Shown here one piece after another: positions 43,011-55,296 of a DNA stretch of 64,000 nucleotides. Position 1 is the stretch's first letter, and the number at the start of each line of letters is the position of its first letter. Source of the stretch: Capronia americana (taxonomy: Eukaryota; Ascomycota; Eurotiomycetes; Chaetothyriales; Herpotrichiellaceae). The position numbers and the translations under genes are program-made. The stretch is taken from NCBI GenBank assembly GCA_016110215.1, contig JADWQD010000013.1, forward strand, positions 372,001 to 436,000. The letters are read 5' to 3'. The notes beneath the pieces were generated by a model. That model was given only the letters and a program-made list of their open reading frames with translations, searched no databases and was not told where the DNA came from.

Positions 43011-45324
43011 GTTGTTGTTGTCGGCAGGTGTTTAGTGAACCGGTACAGCCACGGTGACGGATCGAGGCATCCAATACCGAGTACTGTGATGATTGATGAT
43101 TGACGATTGACGATTGATCCATCGCTGTGCTCCGTACTCAGGTACGAAAGGCCGACCTTCAGGGGGTCAACGGAAACATGGCCTACTGGTTGAGTGGCAC
43201 GAAGGTGCGGAGGTGTAAATTGCTCCCAGCTGCTGAGTGCTCTACTGTACATACATTTGCTGGCCACGCCGGCTCCAAAGAGACACAAGCTTCGATAGCG
43301 CTCAATTACTCGGTACATACCCTTCTCACAGTCATGATTACAGGATGCGCTTCCACTGATAGTCGATATTTCAAATATGTAAATTGCACGCCCGCCCGGA
43401 AAAGCCATGCACTTCTGGACTTGGATCATGGTGCAGCCGCACGGCTGTTGACCCGTCAATCGATTACCATAACTATTTGCTCTGAACTCCTCCACCGAAG
43501 TCCCAGCAAATGAGAGGTAAGCGCTGGCTCGTCGCTCCGAAGAATGCTCTCTAATGGAGGTTCCCGATCACTTGTACTCGTACTGTGTACACAGTCCCAG
43601 CACTGGACGCTCACCTATTTGTCAATCACTACGAGTATATCTGCTCTTCCTTTTCCTGCTGGGCTAAAAATAACGGGATCGCTCTCCCCTCCGCTTTTTG
43701 TCGAATGAGAAGCCCCCCAGCGGCTGACCGGTCTGGCAAATGCAGACATCGGCCCCCTGCCGGCCACACGGCCATCTCAAACAAGTGGCTGCGCGTGTTC
43801 GAGGAAGCGCCGGACCCACGGAGTCAGGAGGCCCCCACCTGCGTGCACAAGCCAACCAGGCGTGCCCATTGCGTAGCGCAGTTCCAGCTCTGCGGTACAG
43901 CGGGGCCTCCGATTTCCCTCCCGTGTCGCACCATCCAATGGATGTCAACTCGAAGCACGCTAGAACCTTTGGAGGCGTCTTGGCCGCAAAACCTCTGGGA
44001 GATTGGATTTTAGCCTTTGCTAATCCTGGAGCGGTGCGCTGGCAACGCGAGAAAGAGGGGGTGATGTCATGCCCGAAACGAGGATCCTGCCGCCGCTTTA
44101 TCCCCCGCCAAACCCGCGTTGGGTTCGTGCCCCCTTTCAGGAGAATTGCAAACATGGGCCGGCTGCTTGAACTACTGTACCTTCCGCTGTGATATCTGCG
44201 GGTGAGGTACTCCCATCAACAGCCCCTGCGTTGGACCACGACCAAGACAGAATAGGTGCGCACCGTCAGGTTGCATGTGCAAGTGCCTTGTGTGGCACTC
44301 TGGAGACTCTCCTTTGCCCCTGAAAGACTGTGAGATTCCCGCGGCTCTGTAGGAGTCTTCAGGCATTGTGTACAAGCATTGAGAGCGTACGAGTACGACT
44401 GGCTGCCCGCAACTCGATGCACGCGGGTATTTAACCAATGATGCCACGTCCAAGCTCTCTCCCTCTTCAGCTCGGGTTCGATGATGTGTTATACATAGTA
44501 TACTCGTGAGCAGTGTCTCCAAAGTTCCTGGGCGCCTATCCTACGTAATCCTCCAACCCCTTTCAGCGAATCGAATGCGTTCCACCTCAGTAATCGCTGC
44601 AGTGGATCGTGATCGAGAGGCAGTCGTGGTCCAATAACGTGCCAGGAAACCTGTGATGGGAGGCGGCTCAAGATCCGGCTGCCACGTTTTCTGCGGGCCT
44701 TCTGCGTCCTCGCCTCCAAATGCTCTGGCGGGAAAAAGGACACGCTCAGGCTTTTGATGTTGGAAATGTGCGCAAAGTGGGATGGACAATCCATGGTTTG
44801 GGAGAAGTATCTTAGTCATTGGTTGTATATGGCTTTTATCTTCATCCTTGCGGAGAGGGAAATGAGCCATCACCGTTGCCTCCAAATATCACGGATCCGG
44901 AGTCTTTGGCCTGCTTTGATCGCGGAATCCGGCTGCGGAGACCTTCCTTATCCTTCGCCAAACAAAAACGTAGCTTTTCAGAATTTCCACCCATATCCCG
45001 TTGTAAATCTTGAAGCGGATCGTCAAAGGAGACCAAGTAATATCCATTCACGTCCTGCCCATGCAAGGTCGTAAAGCCTCGAAACATACTGTTTCGTGGC
45101 AGTTGAACTCCTTCCGCTCAGAATTGGTGCCTCGCCGTATTCGAACGCCAAGCGCCCTCGCCAAAAATGTAGTGGTATCATGTACAACAAAATCGATAGC
45201 AGGTTCCGTCGTAAATCCCATAATTGTTCCACCTGGTGGTGGAACATGAGCCAGTGTTCTGTCTCTGTCGGCATGTCTAAAGTCCGGATTCAAAGGCCCG
45301 CCTATGAAAGGTCACGTATGTCTC
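43011..45324. other. Gene-poor region with short repeats
   Basis: This 2.3-kb gap carries a GATTGAC-type run at about 43088-43118 and TACCGAGTA/TACTCGGTA motifs at 43075-43083 and 43307-43315. On the minus strand, two overlapping frames around 44842-45228 could be read as one short protein only by assuming a 35-nt intron, which is too short, so I do not call a gene. Confidence 0.5.
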
Positions 45325-46146
45325 TCACGCGACAGCGGTCGGAGCAGTGGTGATTGCCGCGGGTTGTGTCAACGTCAACGAGGTGGGCGATGTGGTGATG
45401 GTTGACGGAGAATCGACTAGCGTCGATGGGAAATCGGAGGCTTTGATGACAGTTGTTTCTTTCGAGGTGATGGGGGGAGGGGGCATTTCCGCTGCCTCAA
45501 CTTTGCGTTTCTTGCCTTTTGGGGCAGGTTCAAGAGGAGGTGACCGTTTGTATGTCACTGTTCTCGTGACTACGGATCGAACACTGACGGGCTTGGTACA
45601 TGCGCTTCTCGGAGCCTCAAAGAACCGACGGGTCGCGCTCTCGCAAGTCCAATCCGCCGGAGAGAAGGGTGAATAGATGCCACCAGTACTCATACCGCTC
45701 AAGGCCGTCCGCGGAGACGGCCCACACGTGGTTGGCGAAAATGCTGGAGAATGCGGTATCCGAAGTCGTCGCAACGCCGTCGGCGTTCTGCGACTAAGTG
45801 GAGTTGGTGGGACGGAGCTGGAAGGTGACTTGTGGCTCTCGCTTCGGCTCGATGACAGACTCGAGGACGTCGAGGTATTCGAGATCATAGAATATCTTGT
45901 GCATGTCGACTCGTCCGACATTGATCTTTGGAGCGCGCTTGGGGGAGGACTGGCCAGCGCGGGGGTCAAAGATTTGAGGAAATCCGTGTACGCTACCGGC
46001 GGCGTGATGGGTGTTTTCAGGCTCGCATTTTCTTGCTTGATCACAGCAGAGGCGCACGAAACCGGGGTGCCAACGATCTCGGAGGGGAAAGAGGCGGATT
46101 TGGGGGTCTGGAGGGGTGGGAGAACTGGTCGGGTGATTGCAGGCAT
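45325..46146 (-). CDS. Disordered fungal protein with basic nuclear-type segment
   Basis: A single exon of 273 aa from the ATG at 46146; the frame is open upstream but only by a GTG. The start MPAITRPVLPPLQTPKSAS and the block TPITPPVAYTDFLKSLTPAL look conserved. The middle is Ser/Pro/Thr-rich. Near residue 190 comes RRFFEAPRSACTKPVSVRSV followed by VTRTVTYKRSPPLEPAPKGK, a basic patch fitting a nuclear localisation signal. I recognise this as a recurrent filamentous-fungal protein without a named function. The tail (STITTSPTSLTLTQP) is low complexity. The long GC-rich upstream region may be an extended 5' UTR. Confidence 0.7.
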   Translation of the reverse strand: MPAITRPVLPPLQTPKSASFPSEIVGTPVSCASAVIKQENASLKTPITPPVAYTDFLKSLTPALASPPPSALQRSMSDESTCTRYSMISNTSTSSSLSSSRSESHKSPSSSVPPTPLSRRTPTALRRLRIPHSPAFSPTTCGPSPRTALSGMSTGGIYSPFSPADWTCESATRRFFEAPRSACTKPVSVRSVVTRTVTYKRSPPLEPAPKGKKRKVEAAEMPPPPITSKETTVIKASDFPSTLVDSPSTITTSPTSLTLTQPAAITTAPTAVA

Positions 46147-49100
46147 GGTGATGTCGACAACGAGAGAGTCGAACTGCCCAAGCCGAGAAGGTTGATGTTG
46201 GGTGAGGGAGGGGAGAAGCTCTGGTGATAGAGGCCTGACGGACACCAGCGAAGTGAAGAGGATCGTGCCGTGAGGAGAGAGGAGAGGTGAAAGGGATAGG
46301 TAGTGCAGACGGCGGGAGAAAAAGAGTCAATCTATTTCTGGGAGAGCAGCGCGCACAGCAGCGGCAGCTCGTCTGGCACTGGGACAGCCAAACTTGACCA
46401 GGATGAGACCTGCTCTGTCACCAAAGCGTGTGCCAGGTGCAGTAGTAGTATTGTCGTAGGCCGGGTGGGAGCAAGGGATCTTCGACTAAAGATCCCGTTG
46501 GCGCGTAACAGAAGAGTATCCGTGAGAGAGACCGACCAGCGGGGAACGGCTGAAGAGCCGTAAGGGAAGTGGACGATTGAGGCGCCTGACAACTGGGCCC
46601 AACGACTGGCCAACGATAAGTGTGTAAGTGAGAAGCAGAGGAATGGGATGGGATGTTGTCAGTGGTGGAGGGAACAGTTTGGGACGACCAGAGGGCGTTA
46701 AACCGGCGAGGTGAGGGCAAAGTGAAAGCGAAGTCAGGGCCACCCTTGTCCTTCGTTCTTGCCGCCTGGCGGCTAAAGTGGAGAAGGAGCCTGGTGGGGC
46801 TGATGAAGGCTGAGCTCGGCCAACGCTTGATTGGCTGTCGCGGCGCTGCTTTCACCACTCCAGCTTCGCCTTGGGGACCTTGATCCGTATCTTGATTCGC
46901 TCGACGGGCCTGTACCTGTGACTTGCGAGCGAGACTGCAGGCGGCAGACTGGATATCGATGGTGGTTGCGCGTTTCCGCTGTGCTGAGAATGCCTTTGTT
47001 TGTCTTTCCGCCTGGCCGGCTTTGCGGTCGGCTCTTTCAGCAGTCCGGTGATAGGTTGAGTGGGTGTGCGTGAGCTTGACGTGACCGGAGAAGAGACCTG
47101 CTCTGATGTTGTGCAAGTTGTTAACGCGCTTTGCGCATACGATCCTAGGCCCAAGGCGCAATAGTACCAGTTGCCAGGTGAGGGAGCAGGAACGGGAAAG
47201 ATTCTTGTGGTGTGAATGTCTGTTTATCTTCTAGTGCGTGCCATCGCATTTATCTATCATGCTGGCAAGCCGCTGGCCACCTGGCCGTCCCTGTTGCTCG
47301 GTGCGGCGTGTTTTTAACATGACATTATTCCTCACCACAACTGGGCGCTATAGCATCTCAGTTGTTCTTCTGATTCGTCGCAGCTTTGTGAGAGTGAAGA
47401 AGGCTGACTGGTCAGGTGAAGGATTCGCAGCCTTGAGCGCGCGGTACCACAAATCATCGTCCCGTCCATGCCAGTCAGGCGCTATAGCACATCCATTCCC
47501 TGACTGGTCAGTCCCGAGTCCTCGATCTTTGCGTCTTCCATTACATCCCTCTCTGTGGTCAAGTCCTGGAAGAGCGCGCGCAATTGTCGCTTGGACCCAA
47601 CAGATTGGTTTTGATCATCTCGCACTGAGGGATGTGCAACTTGTCTCAGGGCACCATATACGTGGTCCAATCAGCCTGTCGGCCTGCTGAAGGAGGATTC
47701 CAGTCTCCCGAGGAAGTCGCGCCAGATCTGTGATGAATATCAAGCACAGGGCGTTTGATAACTCTGATTCGTGTCATGGCTGTGGACGATTGTTACTGCC
47801 TTGATTGAATAGCCTTACGGGCCTTCCCCTCCCCAGCACAATGACGCACATGCACATTCGGCTCTCATGAACCACGAGTTCGTTACCCCGGGATTGGTAC
47901 GATTGGCGGGACTGGAAGACCAATCGGGGAGCTTATCTGGGGTCTGGTGAGGGAAACACTTGCATGAACCGAAGCGCTCAAAGTGGTGGGAAGGGCTGAG
48001 CTCATGACATGCAGGACATGGCTGCTGGTGATGATTCCAGCGGCATTGCCAAAATCCCCCATTGGCGCTCCTTTCAAACCTTCGTTACAAATACGATGTG
48101 TTCTCCCGGAGGCTTTGCGTCAGCAGTCGTTGTTCTTTCGTGGCTGGCGGTCCTTGGACCCATTATGCAACGCCTACAGGTGGTATCCTGACGATGCTCG
48201 CAACTCGGAAGTTCTAGACTCCCATGCCCATGGAGGGATTCGAAACCCGCACGCCGAGTCGGCTAGTCAATGCCGAAGTGTGCTTGGGAACGTGAGGGCA
48301 GCCATCATGTCCCAAAGTTCACGAACTTCTTGTCAGGGCAACCACATCCGCAACACGAATGAATGTTATCCTTTATCCCCCCCATGGAGTCCACGTACGG
48401 AGAGCGGCCAGGGGATAGTTGTGCAGATAGTCAATTACATCGACCTGTTCCTTCCCAGACCCCGTGAAGAAGTTCTGTTTCGTCTTCATACACTTTTCAG
48501 CCGCCCCGTTTGTTTGCCCATCCCTCCATCCCTTGGAGGGATTACACCCGTTCCTTAAGTCAGTTACGTTGGTATTTGCAAAGGGTATTGCTAGCTGCTC
48601 CCGCTTTGGATATGGATTCGTCGTCTGTCACATAGGATCTCCCTCGGTGGCGCTTAATTGTGATCAGACTGGAAGTGCTTGCGCCGAGGAACGAGGGAAT
48701 TGGTGGTTGGCTTCTCCACTCAATAAATTCGCCGCGTACTCGCGTTGATAATCAAACACGAAGAGTTGAGCAGATTTCCGACTGGACTGCATTTCATGGA
48801 CCCAGAATGGGTTGTCAGCAATTAATGGCAGACGCACCTACCTGTCCGAGAAAAATACAATGAGGCCAAACCGGCTGAAGCCTAACACGAGGGAACATGC
48901 CGTCTGATTCTGGATGACCCTGGAGTCATAGCGAGCTGGGTTGTTGCTGAGATCAAGTTGGGTGGTCAGACACTAGAATCAAAGTTAGGCGCAAGTGAAA
49001 TTGAATCATTCGCCCTTTCAGCAGATACAATACTTGGTCCGCTCCGCTCCTTTGGAAAGCGAGCTGCAGATTTCATCGTCAGATGTGCTAATTGCCACGA

Positions 49101-51019
49101 ATCGGATCCGCTGATTGTTGCGTAGAACACCAATACAGGCCCGGGAGAGTAGTACTTGACCTGACGTCTGGCGCTACGATGAAGCAAGAAGACATGCCCA
49201 GAACCCTTCGAGCTCGACAAGGATGACACCAGCAATTGTTGCTGGGAAGCAAGGGGCCGCTAGATCAGATCCCTGTTGTCTCAGTTGGTGGTCTCTCGTT
49301 CTTTTATCAGGTAGTCGCGAGCCTACCAATGACAACGAGCATTGCTTCAGCAGTCTCCGACAAGCAGTAGTTAGTGTGAGCAGCCGTTCATACCTCGCTG
49401 ACAAACATAAAGATGTAGCAGTGGGCCCCACAGGTCGACCATTTCGTCTGGGGAAGTTCTCCGCCAGCGCTTGCTCAAAGCTGGCCTGGTGATGCAGGGC
49501 GTCCTCCGGACCAACAATTGCCAAAGAATTTCCCCACATCGTGATCAAAACACCAGTCACGGTATGGTCTTCGATGTACACTCGTCCCCATCTGTCGTGG
49601 TCGGCTGAGATGACGCTCGTCAATGACTATGATAGCAAGTCTTGAAGGAAAGTAGGATTTCCAGACGTAGAGAAAGCTGTCAGAGCAGGCCCATAACCTC
49701 CGTATAAACTGGGAGAAGAGGCCTGATATAATCAAAATGTTGACGCCATTTCATGTCAGTTGCTTGCTTTGGTGCATTTATTGGCAACCAAGTGACTTCG
49801 TGTATTTGATACCATGGACGGCATATGTTTTGTCTTGAGGCGAGGCGAAATCCAAAAATGTTGATCCAAGAAGCCGAGTCCGTCCGCGCTTGACTTTTCG
49901 GGTCATAGCCACCACCTGGTCACTCAGGTCCCGAGTACTTAGCCTTGAGGATTTGAAGGCTGGCAATGAGTTGTGTACATCCATCGAGCCAGGAGTCAAG
50001 CCGGTCCGGGCTCTCACCAGCGACTCGAAGATAGATGCGACACTATTGGAATGAAACCAATAGGGTCCGCGGAACATTTGCAAGCCCCGAGCAGCGTGGA
50101 CCTTCCTGGCGAACCCGATGTCTCCCAGACCAACTCGTCTGAGCCAAACAACGTACTAACCCACAAGAGTCGCTCTCTTGTTCGTAGGCAAAAATGTGCG
50201 AGTGATCGACAAGATTGGGAGTAACTCTGTACTCACGCATCGTAGTCTGCTTTGGTGACAGCACGCTGTCCAATCCAACGTGCTCGGCGCTAGGAAGCGG
50301 AAAGGTACAACATCGAAGGCGGCTTTGAATGGGCAGTTCTGATCGCAAGGACGATGTAAATGGCCGGAGCGCGTTAGCAAGCAAATCCAAGGCTCGGGCA
50401 CGCTAGACTATCAGTTCGCTATCTTCCAATTTGTCAGAATGCTGAGATCAACTGAAGATCCTACAATGTTGAGTTCTGAAAGCCACGTCCGCTCTGAATA
50501 GCGCTGAACGAAGCCCTTGATGATAGGCTCGATTACCACAATTGTTCCCACTACCAAAGAGACACTTTTTCTCCCAGGCAGACGAAGAAGGAGAGGGGCC
50601 CCGCAGGCACCTTTGTATCTCAAAGGAAGTTTGAAGCCCTCCTCTCAGCGAGCGCTCAGGGCTTCGACCTCCCCTGACCAAGACAAGCGGGTGACTTCCA
50701 GATTTTGGACGTCGACCTAGAGAGAATTCCGGCGGTCATTCACCAGCGCGATAATCAGGACGATAATTGTGCCGTGCCGGATCCGAGCCTCTCGGGAGTA
50801 CTAGCCTTATCCTATACCGAGGTAGAGAACCGAAACTGAAGTGAAGAGTTTTAAAAAGGCAAGGCTGATGTGGGCCCGAAGCAATCCCGCCGAACTGGGC
50901 CCCTCAGGTCTTGCAACCCCGCCAATCAACACTTCCCAATTGCTTCTGCTTCGCCGAGCTATTCAATATCCAGGAACATCCCACCAAAGCGAGGACAACG
51001 GTACTCAGCACCCATAATC
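46147..51019. other. Long gene-poor stretch, possible HET-family remnant
   Basis: This 4.9-kb interval holds no gene I can support. A 247-codon minus-strand frame (46418-47161) looks like an untranslated leader. Around 49475-50083 (minus), fragments in shifting frames (FLDFASPQDKTYAVHGI; DYIRPLLPVYTEVM) resemble the post-HET-domain ASDPRDKIYALLGL ... VYxEV pattern, suggesting a decayed HET gene. A B-box-like GGTTTCGAATCCC (minus) lies near 48240. Confidence 0.4.
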
Positions 51020-52303
51020 ATGGAGCTGGCAACGATGAGCAGGTGCGTGGCTGGCAGAGCCACCGGCAGGCTATCTGCAGTGCGCCATTACAGCATCGTC
51101 CACGATGTACCTCGAGTCCCTGGCAGTCTCTCAACAAGTCCTCCTCCACCCCCAACACGGGGTCAGTCGGTGTTCGACAAGGCAGTCAATGCCAGACTCC
51201 CCAGGAACAATTGGACAAAAGAGGAGATTACGCAGATACACCAAAGGCCTCTGATGGAACTGGCTTTCGCCGCAGTACGTCCACGTACCCTTAGACAGGG
51301 TCGCTACTGACGAGTATTCCAGGGGACTGTCCACCGTCGATTCCACAAACCCTCAGCGGTGCAATTATGTACACTCATGAACATCAAGACTGGCGGCTGC
51401 ACCGAGGACTGCTCCTATTGCGCCCAGTCTTCGCGATACAAGACAAACCTGCAGACGACCAAATTGTCCACCGTTGACTCCGTCATCGAGGCCGCAAAGG
51501 TTGCCAAAGCCAACGGTTCCAATAGATTCTGCATGGGGGCCGCCTGGAGAGATATGCGCGGCCGAACACGGGGACTGAAGAACATTGTGGAAATGGTCAA
51601 AGGAGTCCGTGCTCTAGGCATGGAAGCCTGCGTTACGCTGGGTATGCTGGACAAGCAACAAGCCCGAGAACTGAAGGAAGCTGGGTTAACAGCATACAAC
51701 CACAACATCGACACCTCAAGAGAACACTATCCCAATGTCATCACCACACGAAGCTACGATGAGCGACTGCAAACCCTGGAGAACGTGCGAGAAGCAGGCA
51801 TCCACGTCTGCAGTGGTGGCATCCTAGGTCTGGGAGAGACACCTGCGACCGATCACGTCGGACTCATTTACACGCTCGCGACTTTACCAGAACACCCTGA
51901 ATCATTCCCGGTCAACAAGCTCGTGCCGATCAAGGGAACACCCATGTTCGGTCAGGATGCTGTGAAGCTGGAGGACATGGTTCGCTGTATCGCGACCGCT
52001 CGCCTGGTCATGCCTAAGACAATCATTCGCATTGCAGCCGGTAGAGTGAGTATGCCGGAATCGGAGCAAATGCTGTGTTTCATGGCAGGCGCCAACGCGA
52101 TTTTCACGGGCGAGAAGATGTTGACTACTGATTGCAACGGCTGGGAGCAGGACAAGGATATGTTTGAACGATGGGGGCTTAGCCCGATGCAGACTGAGGC
52201 GAGTAAACTTGTGGAGGTCCAAGAAGAGCCGAAGTTTGAATCGAGCAGCTTTGCTCACTTCAAAGGGAAGTCCAGTGGTACTGAGAAAGGCGTCGAAGCA
52301 TAA
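51020..52303 (+). CDS. BIO2: Biotin synthase
   Basis: Exons 51020-51274 and 51323-52303 encode 411 aa. It is a radical-SAM enzyme that inserts sulfur into dethiobiotin, the last step of biotin synthesis, normally in mitochondria. Splicing GCCGCA|GTACGT to CCAG|GGG joins ELAFAA to GTVHRRFHKPSAVQLCTLMN. The 4Fe-4S motif is C111-x3-C115-x2-C118 (GGCTEDCSYCAQSSRY). Further conserved stretches are NGSNRFCMGAAWRDMRGR, YNHNIDTSREHYPNVITTRS, CSGGILGLGET, and MFGQDAVKLEDMVRCIATAR with the RIAAGR Arg near the 2Fe-2S cluster. The N-terminal 45 residues are Arg/Ser-rich, consistent with mitochondrial targeting. A start at Met6 (51035) is possible. It faces the bL34m gene tail to tail. Confidence 0.97.
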
Positions 52304-52470
52304 AATATAGACATAGAACTAGATATGGACCTGACGGGGATGACAAAACCCTGAAGATGGGCAGGCTATCTGATCTACCGGGTGTTGCTTCAACCGTGCC
52401 TGGAGCCTTTTACGATCTGACCAGACCTGTGCGACCCTATGATATGGAGAATGAATGAGGACCACAAGGT

Positions 52471-52950
52471 TTACCAACTCAACACAGTCCGCCCCTTCAA
52501 CTTCCGTCGCTTCAGCACTTCCCTTCCGCCTTTCGACCTTAGTCTTGCCAGATATCCATGCCGTCGTTTCTGGACCCGGCGCGAAGGATTAAATGTATCG
52601 CTTCTTCTCCGATATCCGAGCAGGGCGGCAGTTGTGGAGAAGGACCTTGTTGCAAGTGGCGACAAAGGGCCTATTCGTGATGGGTGTTGTGAAGAGGCTA
52701 TCGCCGGTCTGAGGAGCGATGATGTTGGGAGAAATGACTGAGTTGTATGCGAACGGAGAGTGAGGTTGTCAAATGCGCGGGTCAAGGAGGTGGGTGGCGT
52801 TGAAGAGTAGCTGGATCTCGCGATCGATGATATTGATTGTGGCACTGTGACTCGTCTGACGGTTGTGAAAGCTCTAGGATAGCAATTATCAGTTCTCTAT
52901 AGCGTAGATGAAGCAGCCAAATTGATGGGCTCACCTTCGGCTTGGAACAT
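52471..52950 (-). CDS. MRPL34: Mitochondrial ribosomal protein bL34m
   Basis: The C-terminal 43 residues (from DTFNPSRRVQKRRHGYLARL to the end, KRRKLKGRTVLSW) are the highly conserved bL34 core of the large mitoribosomal subunit, preceded by a Ser/Thr-rich presequence ending RSFSTTAALLG. The main exon (52844-52471) has no internal ATG, so a short first exon is required. I propose 52950-52935 (MFQAE + 1 nt, donor G|GTGAGC) spliced to CACAG|TG at 52844, giving 129 aa. A nearby AG (TAGAG|CTTTC) is also in frame and would add seven residues. Thus the product is certain and the N-terminus is provisional. It shares a 318-bp divergent promoter with ste24. Confidence 0.88.
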
Positions 52951-53268
52951 GGTGAACCTTCACGCGGGAAGGCATGCTGTCAAAAATGCATTTGACCACA
53001 CGGCCACAGAGTCGACACATGGTAGCAGGGACTTCGGCACGATTATGATGTTGCTGCACGAAAACTCTGGGGAGACAACACAATTGAACAAAGACAAAGT
53101 CGAATTGCAATAGCGCTCAGCCTTGTCGGAATACGCTGCCGCATTGGGCTGCACGGCGCAAGCACGCCCGCTCGCCCAGTGTTCGTTTGGGACACATGCA
53201 CGTCCACCCTGCAATCGCATCTCCTGCTTCCCGCACTCCTTCAGTCACTGTGATCTTGTTGGAGGAAT
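52951..53268. promoter_or_regulatory. Divergent promoter region, bL34m / ste24
   Basis: These 318 bp separate the two start codons. No specific element is recognised. Confidence 0.4.
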
Positions 53269-54858
53269 ATGGCTTCTCTACTGGGGTTGCTGAGCGACTT
53301 CCCTCGTGTTCGTCCTCCCCTTCCACTCCATATGATAGCCCCTCACTAACAGTGACCCTACTACAGCGGCTTGCAGTCTTCCTCGATCGACCAGGCTTTC
53401 CGTGGAAGAAGCTAATCCTGGGCTTCTCTCTTGGTCAATATGTTCTCGAGGGTCTCCTCTCGCTGAGACAATACAAGGTCCTGCAAAAGAAGAAACCACC
53501 AAAGACGCTGGAAGACGAGATTTCGCAAGATGTATTTGACCGGAGTCAAGTATGCGCCAGGCGTCCATCGACAATGCAATTCCCTATGCTGACCTCTTTC
53601 TGCACAGGCATACGGCCGCGCAAAGGCAAAGTTTGGCTTCTTCTCCGGCCTCTACTCGCAGATTTCGAACGTCCTCTTCGTCCAGTACGATATCTACCCT
53701 AAGCTGTGGTCCTTGACAGGTCTTTGGCTGGCCCGTTACCTGCCTGAACGCTTCTCCGGCGAGATCTCGCATTCAGTGCTCTTCATCTTCACGTTCAGCC
53801 TTATCTCGCAGATTCTATCCCTGCCACCGTCGTACTACAGCACGTTCGTGTTGGAAGAGAAGTTCGGCTTCAACAAGCAGACGGTCAAATTATGGATCAC
53901 GGATATGCTGAAAGGCCAGGCGTTGATGGTTGTGCTGGGAACACCTATCCTCAGCGCATTCCTCAAGATCATTCAGGTCACGGGCACGAGGTTTTTCTAC
54001 TACCTGTGGCTGTTTGGAATTGTGGTCCAGCTGTTCGCAATCACCATCTATCCAATCTTCATTCTCCCGCTGTTCAACAAACTCTCGCCGCTCGAGCCGG
54101 GCGAACTCAAATCAGGAGTGGAAGCGCTGTCGCAACGACTAAAGTTCCCGCTGAAGTCTCTCTTTGTGATTGATGGAAGCAAACGCAGTGCACATAGCAA
54201 TGCTTATTTCTTCGGTCTGCCATGGAAAAAACACATTGTCATCTACGACACACTGATCGAGAAGAGCGAGCCGCAAGAAGTGGTCGCAGTGTTAGGCCAT
54301 GAGCTGGGCCATTGGAGCCTGGCGCACACGACCAAGCTATTCGCCATTGCACAGGTACATACCTCGCTCCGCCGTGACTTTCCTGATACTGACCGAGGCT
54401 AGTTCCACATGTTCTACATCTTCGCCCTCTTCAGTGTGTTCATCGACAACCATTCTCTGTACTCATCCTTTGGCTTTCACGAGACCCATCCGATAATAAT
54501 CGGCTTTATATTATTCTCCGACGCGCTCGCTCCCATGGACGCTGTCGTCAAACTCGGTATGAATGTGCTTTCGCGGAAATTCGAATTCGAGGCCGATAAA
54601 TTCGCCAAGGACCTGGGCTATGAGAACGAGCTTGCCAGGAGCTTGATCAAGTTACAGGTGCAGAATTTGAGTACTATGGACGCGGATTGGATGTATGCCA
54701 GTTACCACTACAGTCATCCGATTTTGGCCGAGAGGCTGGCAGCGTTGGGCTGGAAGAGTAGTAAGGGAGAGGGCAAGTCGACAAACGGCAAGATTGTCGA
54801 GTTGGATGAGAAGGTTGTGGATGCGGATGTGGTCAAAGCGAGTCAGCGAGAACTGTGA
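53269..54858 (+). CDS. STE24: CAAX prenyl protease 1 (Ste24, M48A zinc metalloprotease)
   Basis: Exons 53269-53307, 53367-53549, 53608-54354 and 54403-54858 give 474 aa. It is a polytopic ER/inner-nuclear-membrane protease that trims prenylated CAAX proteins and processes a-factor-type pheromones; it also clears clogged translocons. The zinc site is H305-E306-L-G-H309 (VLGHELGHWSL), with the third ligand Glu about 386 in FEFEADKFAKDLGY. Exon 2 has FPWKKLILGFSLGQYVLEGL, and exon 3 has the family blocks LPPSYYSTFVLEEKFGFNKQ, TIYPIFILPLFNKLSPL and DGSKRSAHSNAYFFGLPWKK. The length matches orthologues. The first exon encodes only 13 residues. Confidence 0.96.
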
Positions 54859-55296
54859 TGTTTCGGCCGTCTGTCTGGGCTCGCAACCATGCGCTATGCT
54901 ACCGGATTGAACTACCATATGATGTGGAATGTGATCTGAGATGAGACTCAACATCAGGATAGAGAGTGTCCCGGGGAAAAGCAGATGAACGCGGGCGAAA
55001 GTGTGCGTCCGCAACTAGACGTACTCTGCAAATTTGCCTTCCGTCTATGAATCTGGCGGGCCAGATGAGGCAAAGCAGATATCGAGCCCACCGCACCGTC
55101 TCCCAGTGGCCACTCGAACGTCCACTTGAGGTGGAAGGTCTCGTTCTCAAGACTCGAGAGTCTGCCCCATCGTGAAGGATACAGAGTAGACAGGGAGGCG
55201 CAAGCTCGGATTTCCATGGTCGAAGATTTGGACATGTCACGAACTCTCCTTTAGAAGCCCAAGTGCTCAAATGTCACCTTTGACATCGCCTTTTTT
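54859..55296. other. Convergent intergenic
   Basis: These 438 bp lie between two 3' ends. Nothing coding is recognised. Confidence 0.6.

Noticed and set aside
44842..45293. Two-frame minus-strand candidate gene
   Set aside because: Joining the two frames needs a 35-nt intron, below the usual minimum, and neither half resembles a known protein.
46418..47161. 247-codon minus-strand frame upstream of the disordered nuclear-type gene
   Set aside because: The translation is low in hydrophobic structure and has no recognisable motif. More likely a GC-rich leader or promoter than a gene.
48200..48300. Second B-box-like GGTTTCGAATCCC on the minus strand
   Set aside because: The loop is one base too long, the stem mispairs and no cloverleaf could be drawn.
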